From: Metabacillus arenae
GTDB taxonomy: Bacteria; Bacillota; Bacilli; Bacillales; Bacillaceae
Direction of reading: 5' to 3'
DNA length: 64,000 nt
Assembly: GCF_014773385.1 (NCBI RefSeq)
Contig: NZ_JACXAI010000032.1
Coordinates: forward strand, 1 to 64,000
Shown here: piece after piece, positions 55,542 to 63,985 of the stretch
How the letters are laid out: every line of letters begins with the position of its first letter
Position numbering within the stretch: position 1 is the first letter of the stretch
Notes under the pieces: model-generated
Databases searched by the model: none
What the model was told of the DNA's origin: nothing
The model's input: the letters and a program-made list of their open reading frames with translations, nothing else
Translations under genes and position numbers: made by a program

Positions 55542-55560
55542 ACTTTGGTGCCTGGCACCC
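55520..55560. repeat. GGTGCCAGGCACC palindromic repeat
   Basis: GGGTGCCAGGCACCAAA (55520-55536) pairs with TTTGGTGCCTGGCACCC (55544-55560), and each arm itself contains the near-palindrome GGTGCC-GGCACC. It sits exactly at the truncation point of the flavin monooxygenase remnant. This word is common in Bacillus intergenic DNA. Confidence 0.8.
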
Positions 55561-55568
55561 TATTTCAT

Positions 55569-55601
55569 AAAAAAAAGCATCTAAATAAAAATAGATGCTT
55601 T
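55569..55601 (-). terminator. Terminator of the 43-residue minus-strand gene
   Basis: AAAGCATCTA (55574-55583) / TAGATGCTTT (55592-55601); on the minus strand the stem is followed by eight T (55569-55576). It lies 17 bases after the stop of the small gene. Confidence 0.85.
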
Positions 55602-55617
55602 TGATGTACCACTTTAT

Positions 55618-55749
55618 TCACTTTTGTTGATTTTCTTCTCTTATTCGCTCTTCTTCTTCAATGACATTAATCTGCGTTATTTGCTCATTAAGAAAATGGT
55701 GCAAGTAATCAACTTTTTCATTGCATATGGGCTCGTTTTCTTTCTTCAT
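55618..55749 (-). CDS. 43-residue acidic helical small protein
   Basis: Minus-strand frame MKKENEPICNEKVDYLHHF... ending IEEEERIREENQQK. It is highly charged and probably a single amphipathic helix. A GAGGG box lies 12 bases upstream and a strong terminator follows 17 bases downstream, which supports a real gene. A 12-codon frame overlaps its ATG (ATGA), so coupling is possible. No family is known to me. Confidence 0.55.
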   Translation of the reverse strand: MKKENEPICNEKVDYLHHFLNEQITQINVIEEEERIREENQQK

Positions 55750-55785
55750 TGTCTTGTTTTCCCTCTTTCTCTACTCTTATTCATG

Positions 55786-55888
55786 AGTTTAGCAGTTCAA
55801 TACATGACCTCATTCCTCCTTAGCAAGAGTTTGGCCATTCAATGCACAATTTCACCACTTCTATATAAGTTTAGCTTATTAAAATTCA
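55786..55888. repeat. Phased degenerate array 4 (core AGTTTAGC)
   Basis: AGTTTAGC (55786), AGTTTGGC (55828) and AGTTTAGC (55868) are 42 and 40 bp apart, and each of the first two continues with TTCAAT.CA. Intermediate units start at 55807 (ACCTCATTCC) and 55849 (ATTTCACCAC), so the whole reads as five units of mean 20.5 bp. It lies upstream of the 43-residue gene. Confidence 0.5.
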
Positions 55889-55963
55889 ATCCTCTCGCAT
55901 CTATATAATTGTTGCTTTTGAGGTATAAAAAACAGTTAAATAAAGAATTGGTGGTTCTCTAAT

Positions 55964-56004
55964 TATTCAAGTCTCACAACCTGCCTCTCACCTCAGGGAG
56001 AGGC
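55964..56004 (-). repeat. Dispersed repeat M, copy 4
   Basis: On the minus strand: GCCTCTCCCTGAGGTGAGAGGC (a 7-bp hairpin at 55983-56004), then AGGTTGTGAGACTTGAATAATT. It lies 38 bp after the pyruvate oxidase stop codon. The closest copy is 63870-63915. The terminator hairpin seen in other M copies is not clear here. Confidence 0.5.
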
Positions 56005-56041
56005 ACAAGTTCGTAGTATAAATTTATAAAAACAGCCAATT

Positions 56042-57742
56042 TTAAAGAGGCGGCTTATGAATCTTCCCTTCTTGGAAAAATTCCTTCAGCATGTGGCGGG
56101 CATAGCCGGCAGCTTGTCCAAATGTAATTTTTGCAGGTAATGGTGCTTCATTCGCATCTACTACGACATCAATGATACATGGTTTTTTTTCAGAAACTGC
56201 TTTTTTCAGGGCTGGGAGAAGCTCTTCAGGCTGTTCCACTCTAAATCCAACTCCCCCGCAAATATCGGCATACTTTGCGAAATTTGGGTTTTGTAGATTG
56301 GTGCCGAATTCAGCGTTACCCATAACCTCCTGTTCGAATTTAATCATAGCGATTTTATGGTTGTTAAGAACAATAGCGACGAGTGGTAAATCATATTTTA
56401 CAGCGGTGACAAAGTCATTCATCATCATTTGAAAGCCGCCATCGCCGCATATCGCGAATACTTGCTTATCTGGATAGGCAATACAACCGGCAATCGCCCC
56501 AGGCAGGCCGCAGCCTAAAGTAGCAAGCCAGCTTGAGATGACAAATTTTTGATTTGTCATGTTAAAGTGGCGGGCCATCCAAACGGTAACATTTCCGACA
56601 TCTACTGAAAGAATGGCATCATCATCTGCTACTTCCTGAAGTGCGCGGATGACACGCTGAGGTTTGATAGGAGTAGAATGATCTTGTTCCTGCTCATATA
56701 ATTTTGTTCGCCATTCTTTTAGGTTTTCCTGGCAACCCTCTAGGAAAGAACCATTATTGTCATTTTTGACTAATTCCATCAGGCTGTTTAAAGTCTGATG
56801 GGAATCACCGGCAAGTCCTACATCAACGGGATAACGCTTACCGATCTGGGAAGGATCCTTATCGATTTGAATGGTTTTTGCTTTTGCAGGAAGGAAGCCT
56901 GTAAATGGAAAGGAGGTACCGACCATTATTAGAGTATCAGCTTCTTCCATTGCAATCGTTGAAGGCTTTGTACCTAATAAACCAAGACCGCCTAAACAGT
57001 ACGGGTGTTCATCAGGTATGATCCCTTTTCCCGGCAGACTAAGGACAATTGGTGCTTTCATTTTTTCGGCAAAAGCAAGAAGAGAGCTACTTGCTCCTCT
57101 GGCCCCTTTTCCAGCTAAGATGACAGGACGTTTTGCTTCATTTAAAATGTCGACAGCTTTTTTAATATCTTTTTCTTGCGGAAGGGCAGTAGACTGAACA
57201 AAGAACGAGCTTGTGATTCGAGCTTGCCGTTCTACTTCAAATTTTGGTATGTCATCAGGAATGATAAGAACAGAGACGCCTTTTTTATCATATGCGGCAC
57301 GGATGGCCTGATTTAACACGGCAGGAAGCTGCTCAGCTGACATAACTGTCTGACTATATACAGCTACATCCTTAAAAAGATTGGCTAAATCAACCTCCTG
57401 AAAGAAATCTGTACCCATCAAATCTGTTTCAACCTGTCCAGCAATTGCTAACACTGGAGCTCTATCTAACTTTGCATCATAGAGACCATTTAATAAATGG
57501 ATGGCACCAGGGCCTGCAATTCCCATGCAAACACCGAGCTTACCAGTCAATTTCGCATAAGCTGCTGCTGCCAAGGCTCCTGCTTCCTCATGTCTGACCT
57601 GGATAAACGTAAGTTGATCCTTTACTTTTCGAATCGACTCAATTAACGTATTGATGGAATCACCAGGCATTCCATATACATGGTCAACACCCCAATCAAT
57701 CAGAAGCTCCATCATAAGGTCACCTGCTGTTGTTCTAAACAT
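56042..57742 (-). CDS. ydaP: Pyruvate oxidase (YdaP-like, ThDP-dependent)
   Basis: 566 residues of the ThDP-enzyme family with three domains. The N-terminal PYR domain has VRHEEAGALAAAAYAK (the catalytic Glu), the middle FAD-type domain covers about 190-330, and the C-terminal PP domain carries GDGGFQMMMNDFVTAVKYDLPLVAIVLNN, the ThDP motif. Close to pyruvate oxidases of the B. subtilis YdaP type, which are often general-stress genes. It converts pyruvate to acetate or acetyl phosphate with CO2. Acetolactate synthase is a related alternative but less likely. AGGAGG precedes the ATG. Confidence 0.85.
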   Translation of the reverse strand: MFRTTAGDLMMELLIDWGVDHVYGMPGDSINTLIESIRKVKDQLTFIQVRHEEAGALAAAAYAKLTGKLGVCMGIAGPGAIHLLNGLYDAKLDRAPVLAIAGQVETDLMGTDFFQEVDLANLFKDVAVYSQTVMSAEQLPAVLNQAIRAAYDKKGVSVLIIPDDIPKFEVERQARITSSFFVQSTALPQEKDIKKAVDILNEAKRPVILAGKGARGASSSLLAFAEKMKAPIVLSLPGKGIIPDEHPYCLGGLGLLGTKPSTIAMEEADTLIMVGTSFPFTGFLPAKAKTIQIDKDPSQIGKRYPVDVGLAGDSHQTLNSLMELVKNDNNGSFLEGCQENLKEWRTKLYEQEQDHSTPIKPQRVIRALQEVADDDAILSVDVGNVTVWMARHFNMTNQKFVISSWLATLGCGLPGAIAGCIAYPDKQVFAICGDGGFQMMMNDFVTAVKYDLPLVAIVLNNHKIAMIKFEQEVMGNAEFGTNLQNPNFAKYADICGGVGFRVEQPEELLPALKKAVSEKKPCIIDVVVDANEAPLPAKITFGQAAGYARHMLKEFFQEGKIHKPPL

Positions 57743-57980
57743 TTAAATACCTCCTAGCAATATGTACTAGAAGGTATTATATCCATTCAGATATAGATAA
57801 ATGTAAGAACTTAACCTGCAGCCTTTTCATCAACTTTATTTACATGGGGAAGGTATAACGTTTTTAGCCCATTTCTTATATGCTTTGGACAAACGGCAAT
57901 CACAATGGCTGCTCCTTTCTTCAAATTAGAGGTATTTAAAGGCATAATGGGAGGAAGACTCCTTTATCCAATATATAGAA

Positions 57981-58012
57981 AGATGTAGACAAAATCTTGC
58001 CTGCCTACATCT
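57981..58012 (-). terminator. Terminator of the phoX-tatA operon
   Basis: AGATGTAG (57981-57988) / CTACATCT (58005-58012), followed on the minus strand by TTCTATATATT. It starts ten bases after the tatA stop codon. Confidence 0.6.
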
Positions 58013-58022
58013 CTCATGGTCT

Positions 58023-58268
58023 TTAGCTTCCAGTTTTTGTTTTCTCTACTGTTTCTGTTTGTTGAACGGCATGAAGCTTTTTCCCTTCTTCTTCAGAAGC
58101 TGTTTTCTCCTGGCTATTACCATTTACAAGATCATTTGTGGCTTTTTTGAACTCTTTTAAAGTGTTTCCGAAGGCACGTCCAATTTCAGGGAGCTTAGAA
58201 GGTCCAAAAATAATTAACGCAATGACTAGAACAATAATTAAACCTGGAATTCCGATGTTTTGAAACAT
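58023..58268 (-). CDS. tatA: Twin-arginine translocase subunit TatA
   Basis: 81 residues. One N-terminal membrane helix with the [14 protein letters not shown] hinge and amphipathic helix, then an acidic, Glu/Lys-rich tail: the standard TatA/E layout. It polymerises to form the Tat pore. It lies 35 bp after phoX in the same operon. TatC is not in the window. AGGAGG precedes the ATG. Confidence 0.95.
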   Translation of the reverse strand: MFQNIGIPGLIIVLVIALIIFGPSKLPEIGRAFGNTLKEFKKATNDLVNGNSQEKTASEEEGKKLHAVQQTETVEKTKTGS

Positions 58269-58303
58269 TTAAATTCCTCCTATAAATTAATTTTCAGTGT
58301 ATC

Positions 58304-59755
58304 TTATAAGATAGGCATACCATGACGATGGAATGCAGCAGCTTCAAGCTCAGTGATACCTTGAACCTCTGCAAATCCTTTAAGCTTGTCCGAAATTTGC
58401 GGCGCAAGATGGATTGGAGGTGCAGCATGACCCATTAGCCTTTGGCGGCCAGCATTTTTGCGTGCGAACGGTCCCCAAATCGCATAAGTAATCCCTGGAC
58501 TTTGAATATTTACGAAAAATGTTTTTCCGTCAGTAGAGAAGGTAGGCCCGGCTAATTCAGAATCATTCAGTTTGTTTTCGGCAAACACATAATTCTCACC
58601 TTCAGGCGTAATTCCGATAACTCGGTTAATGCCGTCGCCATCTTCCGCAATCCATAAGTCGCCCCATGGAGTAATGCAAATATTATCCGGCATTTCCAAA
58701 TCGTTGATTTCTGATGATTCGTAAAAAAGCTCCAATGTGTTTGTTGCAGGGATATAACGGTAAATACGGCCAAGTTTTTTATCCCCGGCAGATGTATCAT
58801 CAAACCAAAATACACCGCCTGCAAAATACGCGCCCTCTAAGCGGCTGAACTGGATGCAGCCTTTATTTTTTGCTTCAAGAGTAGGTTTTTCAGGATCCAC
58901 ATCTTTCCAAACAATTCCGAATTTTTGACCTGTATAAAACTTGCTTGCACTAGCTGTCACCATTTCTTCCATAGCCGCAGCCTGAAGTTTGCCGCCTTTT
59001 TGCAAGGCGCCTTGTCTTTGGCTCCGGTCTTTCGGAATAAAGCGATAAAGGAAGCTAGGGCCTCCGTCTTCTGTTAAATAGACAATTCCTGTTGATGGGT
59101 CAATAGCGGTTGCCTCATGTGAGAAAGCACCCATATCTCTAATCGGTGTTTTGGACAATTTACCTTCAGGATTATGAGGATCTACCTCGAATACATACCC
59201 GTGGCCTTCTTCAAGCGTTTCTTCACATGTAAGCCATGTCCCCCACGGTGTTTCACCTCCTGCACAGTTTCGAATAGTTCCTGCAGAAGTCACATATTCG
59301 TCGATTACTTTGCGATTCGGTCCTATAACAAGAGCAGTTGTACCCCCTGTATTGTCTTTATCATATGGGTTTTTTCCGATTACCGGGTATTTTGTGTTTC
59401 CAGTCAATTCATGGTTACGAACAAGGACTGTAGAATTTTTAGGTCCATTGAATGCTGCCATTCCGTCAAACATGGCAGGAATAGGACGCCCATCGGAAAG
59501 TTTACCGCCCTCTTCGGAGATGATGCGGTATTGGAACCCTTTTGGAAGATCAAGCATTCCGCCTGGATCTTTGACCAAAGGCCCAAAACCTGCTTTTCCT
59601 TTTTTTGCATGCTTAACCGGTGCTGCTAAAGAGTTGTTAGCACCGAGAGAGAGTACACCCGTAGTACCTAATGCTAATGCAGCTGTACTCAAGCCTCCTG
59701 CTTTTAGAAAGTCGCGTCTGTTCATGCTTTTTTTGTAAGGTTGGCTATTATCCAT
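58304..59755 (-). CDS. phoX: PhoX-family alkaline phosphatase
   Basis: 483 residues. A Tat signal is visible: R13-R14 in NRRDFLKAGG, followed by a hydrophobic stretch ending near SLAAP. The mature part is a DUF839/PhoX-type six-bladed calcium-iron phosphatase domain (YVTSAGTIRNCAGGETPWGTW, TCEET, IAEDGDGIN). It releases phosphate outside the cell. Folding in the cytoplasm with its metal cofactors needs Tat export, which matches the neighbouring tatA. AAAAGGAGG precedes the ATG. Confidence 0.92.
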   Translation of the reverse strand: MDNSQPYKKSMNRRDFLKAGGLSTAALALGTTGVLSLGANNSLAAPVKHAKKGKAGFGPLVKDPGGMLDLPKGFQYRIISEEGGKLSDGRPIPAMFDGMAAFNGPKNSTVLVRNHELTGNTKYPVIGKNPYDKDNTGGTTALVIGPNRKVIDEYVTSAGTIRNCAGGETPWGTWLTCEETLEEGHGYVFEVDPHNPEGKLSKTPIRDMGAFSHEATAIDPSTGIVYLTEDGGPSFLYRFIPKDRSQRQGALQKGGKLQAAAMEEMVTASASKFYTGQKFGIVWKDVDPEKPTLEAKNKGCIQFSRLEGAYFAGGVFWFDDTSAGDKKLGRIYRYIPATNTLELFYESSEINDLEMPDNICITPWGDLWIAEDGDGINRVIGITPEGENYVFAENKLNDSELAGPTFSTDGKTFFVNIQSPGITYAIWGPFARKNAGRQRLMGHAAPPIHLAPQISDKLKGFAEVQGITELEAAAFHRHGMPIL

Positions 59756-59840
59756 AATTTGAAATCCTCCTTTTTATAAGGGGTTAATCTTTTCTCTATA
59801 AAAAAACTAACAAACGTAATTTAAGCTAATATTTGTTTAG

Positions 59841-59857
59841 TGTGAATTTACTGTTAA
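59841..59857 (-). promoter_or_regulatory. PhoP-box-like direct repeat upstream of phoX
   Basis: On the minus strand TTAACA (59852-59857) and TTCACA (59841-59846) are separated by five bases, an 11-bp period as in PhoP boxes (TT[ACT]ACA repeats). They lie 86 bp upstream of the phoX start. The rest of the 600-bp spacer (59870-60263) shows no gene. Confidence 0.6.
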
Positions 59858-60263
59858 TAAAAAATATGCCAAAAGAATTAGCGGGCGGAAAAAATATAGA
59901 GTCATTTATCCTGGGTTGTCTGTACGGAATGTCACCAAATGACTATTTAACTGGCTTATTATTCTATATATGTTACTAGATTGAAAAATTACAGAGATAA
60001 ATGAAAACAGAATTGTTAAGATTATTACAATGGGAAGGATAAAGAAGGAAAAAAGCCCATAGGAACGGAGGCATTTGAGAAAGGAAAGTTATTTTAAAAC
60101 TTGCGTAATCTTTCATCAATATACCGGCATTGATAAAAAAGCAAACAACCTATAGGAAAAAGGTCGTTAGTTTCTCTCATGTAACGGACTTTTCTTTTGT
60201 GTTTTTGGGGAGAGGTTTTTTATTAGATGTTGAAGTTTATTAAAGTGTAAAGGGCATTTTTAT

Positions 60264-60325
60264 AAAAAAAGAAATCGGCTATTTCGCCGATTCATCAATC
60301 TCACCTTTGTTCTTCAGAAAGATGT
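60264..60325 (-). repeat. Dispersed repeat M, copy 3 (probable dinB terminator)
   Basis: On the minus strand TTTCTGAAGAACAAAGGTGAG, ATTGATG and a hairpin AATCGGC/GCCGATT (60273-60292), then TTTCTTTTTTT. It follows the DinB gene by about 38 bp and probably ends its transcript. Confidence 0.6.
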
Positions 60326-60363
60326 TCATTTATTTATTTAAATGATTAGCTGTAAAAGGCCTC

Positions 60364-60885
60364 TTAAGCCCTTCTTAAATACCGTTCCTCTAGTATCTTC
60401 CGGTGATGCATTTCGTGGCCTGCAATGATATATGCAATTGCCCGGGGCGTCGCGATTTGCTCGTTAGCTGTTCCGGTGTTCACCCAATCCCCGCTCCGCA
60501 AACTCTTAATTAGGTTGAGTGTAGCCTGCCGAGTGATGATGAAGCTGTCCAGAAGGTTTTCTAATGTGCGATCATTAAAGCATGCAGCTTTAACATATGT
60601 GTCTTCATCAAACCCTGTCAGCGGTGTAGCATCTCCGCGCCCTATCCGGAGCAGACGGTAGCACATGATGATTTCTGTATCAGTCATATGGCCAAGAACT
60701 TCTTTAATTGTCCATTTATCAGGTGCGTATTGGTACATACTTTTTTGTTCAGATATCCCCTTAAAAAGCGAAATCGTTTCTGCTAAACTATCATTTAAAA
60801 TTTCTAGTAATCCTCCTTCGGGTACCATATTGATATATTCCTCGTAATAAGGTGCAAATTCATTATCATTAGGTTTTGAAAGCAT
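60364..60885 (-). CDS. DinB-fold metal-dependent hydrolase or transferase
   Basis: 173 residues, four-helix DinB/YfiT fold. Metal-site histidines are visible: GHMTDTE (about 65) and GHEMHHRKI (about 157-161). Members include bacillithiol- and mycothiol-dependent transferases; the sequence alone does not tell which reaction. AAAGGAG precedes the ATG. It stands alone on the minus strand. Confidence 0.85.
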   Translation of the reverse strand: MLSKPNDNEFAPYYEEYINMVPEGGLLEILNDSLAETISLFKGISEQKSMYQYAPDKWTIKEVLGHMTDTEIIMCYRLLRIGRGDATPLTGFDEDTYVKAACFNDRTLENLLDSFIITRQATLNLIKSLRSGDWVNTGTANEQIATPRAIAYIIAGHEMHHRKILEERYLRRA

Positions 60886-61004
60886 TTGTCATTCTCCTTT
60901 CTTATACAAAATCAATCTGGTAATCAGAAATAAAGTTTGGCTTTGATCTATGAGATTGTTGTTTTAATATGCTTACTTTAAGAAATGATGAGCACAATGA
61001 CCTG

Positions 61005-61140
61005 TTATGATGCCCAAGATACGGTTTTGAGTAGGAATCGGTCATCAAAGCCCACTTATGATGCCCAAGATTGGGTTTTTGAGTAGTTATTTGGCATCAT
61101 AATCACTTATGATCCCAAGTTTTACTTTTTATCGGCATCA
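61005..61140. repeat. 51-bp direct repeat with alternating inverted words
   Basis: TTATGATGCCCAAGAT recurs at 61005, 61056 and (as TTATGATCCCAAG) 61107, so 51 bp apart. The reverse words GGTCATC/GGCATC recur between them at 61040, 61093 and 61134, so each GATGCC can pair with a GGCATC. The repeats continue as GGTTTTGAGTAG (61023) and GGGTTTTTGAGTAG (61073). The array fills the spacer before the ABC transporter gene. Confidence 0.65.
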
Positions 61141-61264
61141 TCCTCCTTTTGAACTTTTTACTAATAAGAGTAATTAGAAATATTATACAATAAAATTGCT
61201 ATAAATGTTTTTTCGGAATATAATTTTGCTTAGACTAATTGGATTATTCAACAGGAGGTCTCAT

Positions 61265-62980
61265 ATGATTCTACGTTTTTTCTCTTATTATCGTCCTCAT
61301 AAAAAACTATTTGTCTTGGACTTTAGCAGTGCTGTTGTGGTAGCCGTTTTAGAGCTTGCGTTTCCATTAGCTGTGCAATGGTTTATTGATGAGCTGCTCC
61401 CAAGTAATGATTGGCCTGCTATTGTCTGGGTAAGTCTTGGCTTATTGCTTTTATATGTCATGAGTACGTTTTTGCAGTATATTGTGAACTACTGGGGGCA
61501 TAAGCTCGGAATTAATATTGAAACAGATATGCGAAAAGAGCTGTTTCAGCATGTTCAAAAGCAGTCATTCCGGTTCTTCGATAATACGAAAACAGGCCAT
61601 ATTATGAGCCGAATTACGAACGATTTATTTGATATCGGAGAGCTTGCCCATCATGGCCCCGAAGATTTGTTTATTGCCGTGATGACCTTTGTGGGAGCAT
61701 TTTGGATCATGTTTACGATCAATGTGAAGCTTGCTTTAGTTTCCCTTCTTGTTGTTCCGTTTCTTGTATGGCTTATTGTTTATTGCAACTTAAAAATGAA
61801 TAAAGCATGGAAACAGATGTTCAGCAATATTGCCGATGTAAATGCTCGAGTTGAAGACAGCGTATCTGGAGTTCGTGTCGTCCAATCATTTACAAATGAA
61901 GATCATGAGATTGCAAGATTCACAAAAAACAATGAGAGATTCCGTTTAGCGAAAATTGGTGCATACCGGGTTATGTCTTTTAGCTCATCAGGCATTTATA
62001 TGCTAACTCGGTTGATTATCCTTGTTGTCCTTGTATATGGTGCTTGGTTAAGCTTTACAGGACAGCTTTCCTATGGAGAATTAGTTGGATTTGTTCTGTA
62101 TATTAATGTTCTTTTTAAACCGATTGATAAAATCAGTGCGCTTATGGAGCTTTATCCAAAAGGAATGGCAGGGTTTAAGAGATTTACAGAGTTGATTGAT
62201 AAACAGCCTGAGGTTGCAGACAGCAAAGATGCCCTGCAGGTAGCAGCCTTGGAAGGTGATATTCAATTTCGTGATGTAACGTTTAGCTATGAAAATCACA
62301 AGCCAGTGTTAAGCGGGATCAATCTGCAAATTAATGCAGGGGAAACTGTGGCTTTTGTTGGACCTTCTGGAGCAGGAAAGACCACAATTTGTTCGCTGAT
62401 TCCTCGCTTTTATGATGTCGACGAAGGAGCAATTGCGATTGATGGGATCGATATTAGAGAAATGACAAAATCCTCGCTCCGTTCTCAAATTGGCATTGTC
62501 CAGCAGGATGTTTTTCTATTTACTGGAACGCTGCGTGAAAATATTGCTTATGGAATGCTGAACGCATCCGAGGAAGAGATTGCAGGGGCAGCTAGGCGGG
62601 CTCATCTCGAAGATTTCATTCAAGGTCTTCCTGATAAATATGAGACACAGATCGGGGAAAGAGGCTTAAAGCTTTCGGGCGGTCAAAAACAAAGGATCGC
62701 CATTGCGCGGATGTTTTTGAAAAATCCCCCAATCCTCATTTTAGATGAAGCTACATCCGCACTTGATACAGAGACAGAAGGGATCATCCAAAAAGCATTA
62801 ACTGAGCTTGCAAAAGACCGGACTACACTTGTGATCGCACATAGACTTGCAACAATCAGAAATGCAGACCGAATTGTTGTTGTTACCGAAAATGGGATTG
62901 CTGAAGAAGGGCGTCATGATGAGCTGATCGATCAAGGAGGAATTTTTGCAAAGCTTCATAGTGTACAGTATCAGCAATAA
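61265..62980 (+). CDS. ABC transporter, fused permease and ATPase
   Basis: 571 residues, half-transporter of the exporter type. An ABC membrane domain with about six segments (1-310) is followed by an ATPase domain with Walker A GPSGAGKTT (Lys372), signature LSGGQKQR, Walker B ILILDEATSALD and H-loop IAHRLAT. It works as a homodimer or with a partner half; none is adjacent. ATG 61265 is chosen, six bases after AGGAGG; the frame extends 20 codons upstream without a ribosome site. Lipid or drug export is typical of the family. Confidence 0.93.
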   Translation: MILRFFSYYRPHKKLFVLDFSSAVVVAVLELAFPLAVQWFIDELLPSNDWPAIVWVSLGLLLLYVMSTFLQYIVNYWGHKLGINIETDMRKELFQHVQKQSFRFFDNTKTGHIMSRITNDLFDIGELAHHGPEDLFIAVMTFVGAFWIMFTINVKLALVSLLVVPFLVWLIVYCNLKMNKAWKQMFSNIADVNARVEDSVSGVRVVQSFTNEDHEIARFTKNNERFRLAKIGAYRVMSFSSSGIYMLTRLIILVVLVYGAWLSFTGQLSYGELVGFVLYINVLFKPIDKISALMELYPKGMAGFKRFTELIDKQPEVADSKDALQVAALEGDIQFRDVTFSYENHKPVLSGINLQINAGETVAFVGPSGAGKTTICSLIPRFYDVDEGAIAIDGIDIREMTKSSLRSQIGIVQQDVFLFTGTLRENIAYGMLNASEEEIAGAARRAHLEDFIQGLPDKYETQIGERGLKLSGGQKQRIAIARMFLKNPPILILDEATSALDTETEGIIQKALTELAKDRTTLVIAHRLATIRNADRIVVVTENGIAEEGRHDELIDQGGIFAKLHSVQYQQ

Positions 62981-63088
62981 GATTTTATTTTCTATAGGAT
63001 GGCTGAGAGATCTTTTTAGAAATAAAAATGTGATTTTTTGGGGTATTTCTTTAAATACTCCTTTTTCTTTTCTTTAAAAATTAAAAGG

Positions 63089-63104
63089 TTAACAATATTG
63101 TTAA
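63089..63104. promoter_or_regulatory. 16-bp palindrome, candidate regulator operator
   Basis: TTAACAATATTGTTAA is a perfect palindrome 73 bp before the GntR-family gene. A TATAGT (63123-63128) follows. Position and symmetry suggest autoregulation by the FCD-domain regulator. Confidence 0.5.
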
Positions 63105-63176
63105 TTGTCATAATATTCATATTATAGTAACCTATATGATAGGTAGATACATTTTGTTGATGGGAGGTGAGGGAAT

Positions 63177-63857
63177 ATGCAGCAGGTAAGAAAACAATTG
63201 GTTCATGAAATTGTCGCAGAGGAAGTAAAACAATACATCAGAATGAAACAGCTTAAAAAAGGGGACAAGCTGCCTTCAATAGGAGAGCTTGCTTTGAAAT
63301 TCAGTGTCAGCCGAACGAGTATTCGAGAAGCAATGCGGCATTTAGAAGCTATTCATTTTGTCGAAATTGTTAATGGAAAAGGGATCCTAGTAAAGGATGC
63401 TGATTCCCATCAAATTCAAACTCGAATTCAAATTGAGAATGAAAAGACTTTCCTTCTTCAACTGTGTGATGTACGCAGAGGTCTTGAAGGAAGGGCTGTT
63501 GAGCTTGCAGCTCGTAATGCAACAGAAGACCAGCTAAATAGGATGGAAGCAAATTTAAAGATTTATGAACAGCTCCGAATATTAAATGAAGACACAGCAA
63601 AAGCCGATTTGCTTTTTCACCAGACACTATATGAAGCATCGCATAATCAAGTTCTTTGTAAAATGATCGACTCCGTCTATGATTCTTTTCATGAATTTTG
63701 GCAAAAGCCATTCGGAATTAAACGGATTTTTGAAGATACCTATCATTTACATGAAGAGCTCTTTCTATATGTGAAAGAAGGAAATGACAGCAAAGCGAGA
63801 CAGACCGTTGAAAAACTAATTGATGTAGTTGAGAGCTCTATTAAGAAGCTTTTTTAA
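63177..63857 (+). CDS. GntR/FadR-family regulator with FCD domain
   Basis: 226 residues. The N-terminal GntR winged helix (about 10-75; LPSIGELALKFSVSRTSIREAMRHLEA) and the C-terminal FCD ligand domain (about 95-222; LEGRAVELAARNATEDQL and FHQTLYEASHNQVL) identify it. FCD members sense organic acids such as lactate, gluconate or pyruvate and control linked transport or oxidation genes. The start at 63177 follows GGGAGGTGAGGG. The next gene begins at 63986 and is the likely target. Confidence 0.9.
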   Translation: MQQVRKQLVHEIVAEEVKQYIRMKQLKKGDKLPSIGELALKFSVSRTSIREAMRHLEAIHFVEIVNGKGILVKDADSHQIQTRIQIENEKTFLLQLCDVRRGLEGRAVELAARNATEDQLNRMEANLKIYEQLRILNEDTAKADLLFHQTLYEASHNQVLCKMIDSVYDSFHEFWQKPFGIKRIFEDTYHLHEELFLYVKEGNDSKARQTVEKLIDVVESSIKKLF

Positions 63858-63869
63858 CAAAGGTTACTG

Positions 63870-63915
63870 TATCTCCTCTTGGGGAGAGGCTGGTTGGGAG
63901 ATTTTAAGCAAATGG
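63870..63915 (+). repeat. Dispersed repeat M, copy 5
   Basis: ATCTCCTCTTGGGGAGAGGCTGGTTGGGAGATTTTAA is the plus-strand counterpart of the block at 55964-56004. It begins 13 bases after the GntR-family stop codon. The CCTCT/AGAGG hairpin is conserved. Confidence 0.5.
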
Positions 63916-63985
63916 TGATTAATTGACAATATTTAAAATGTCAAAAGCAACTATTTATATATGAACAAACAAAGGAGTGGGTGAA

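Noticed and set aside
55624-55908. 94-codon plus-strand hydrophobic open frame
   Set aside because: It is antisense to the 43-residue gene and array 4, with no ribosome site; the minus-strand reading has a start region and a terminator.
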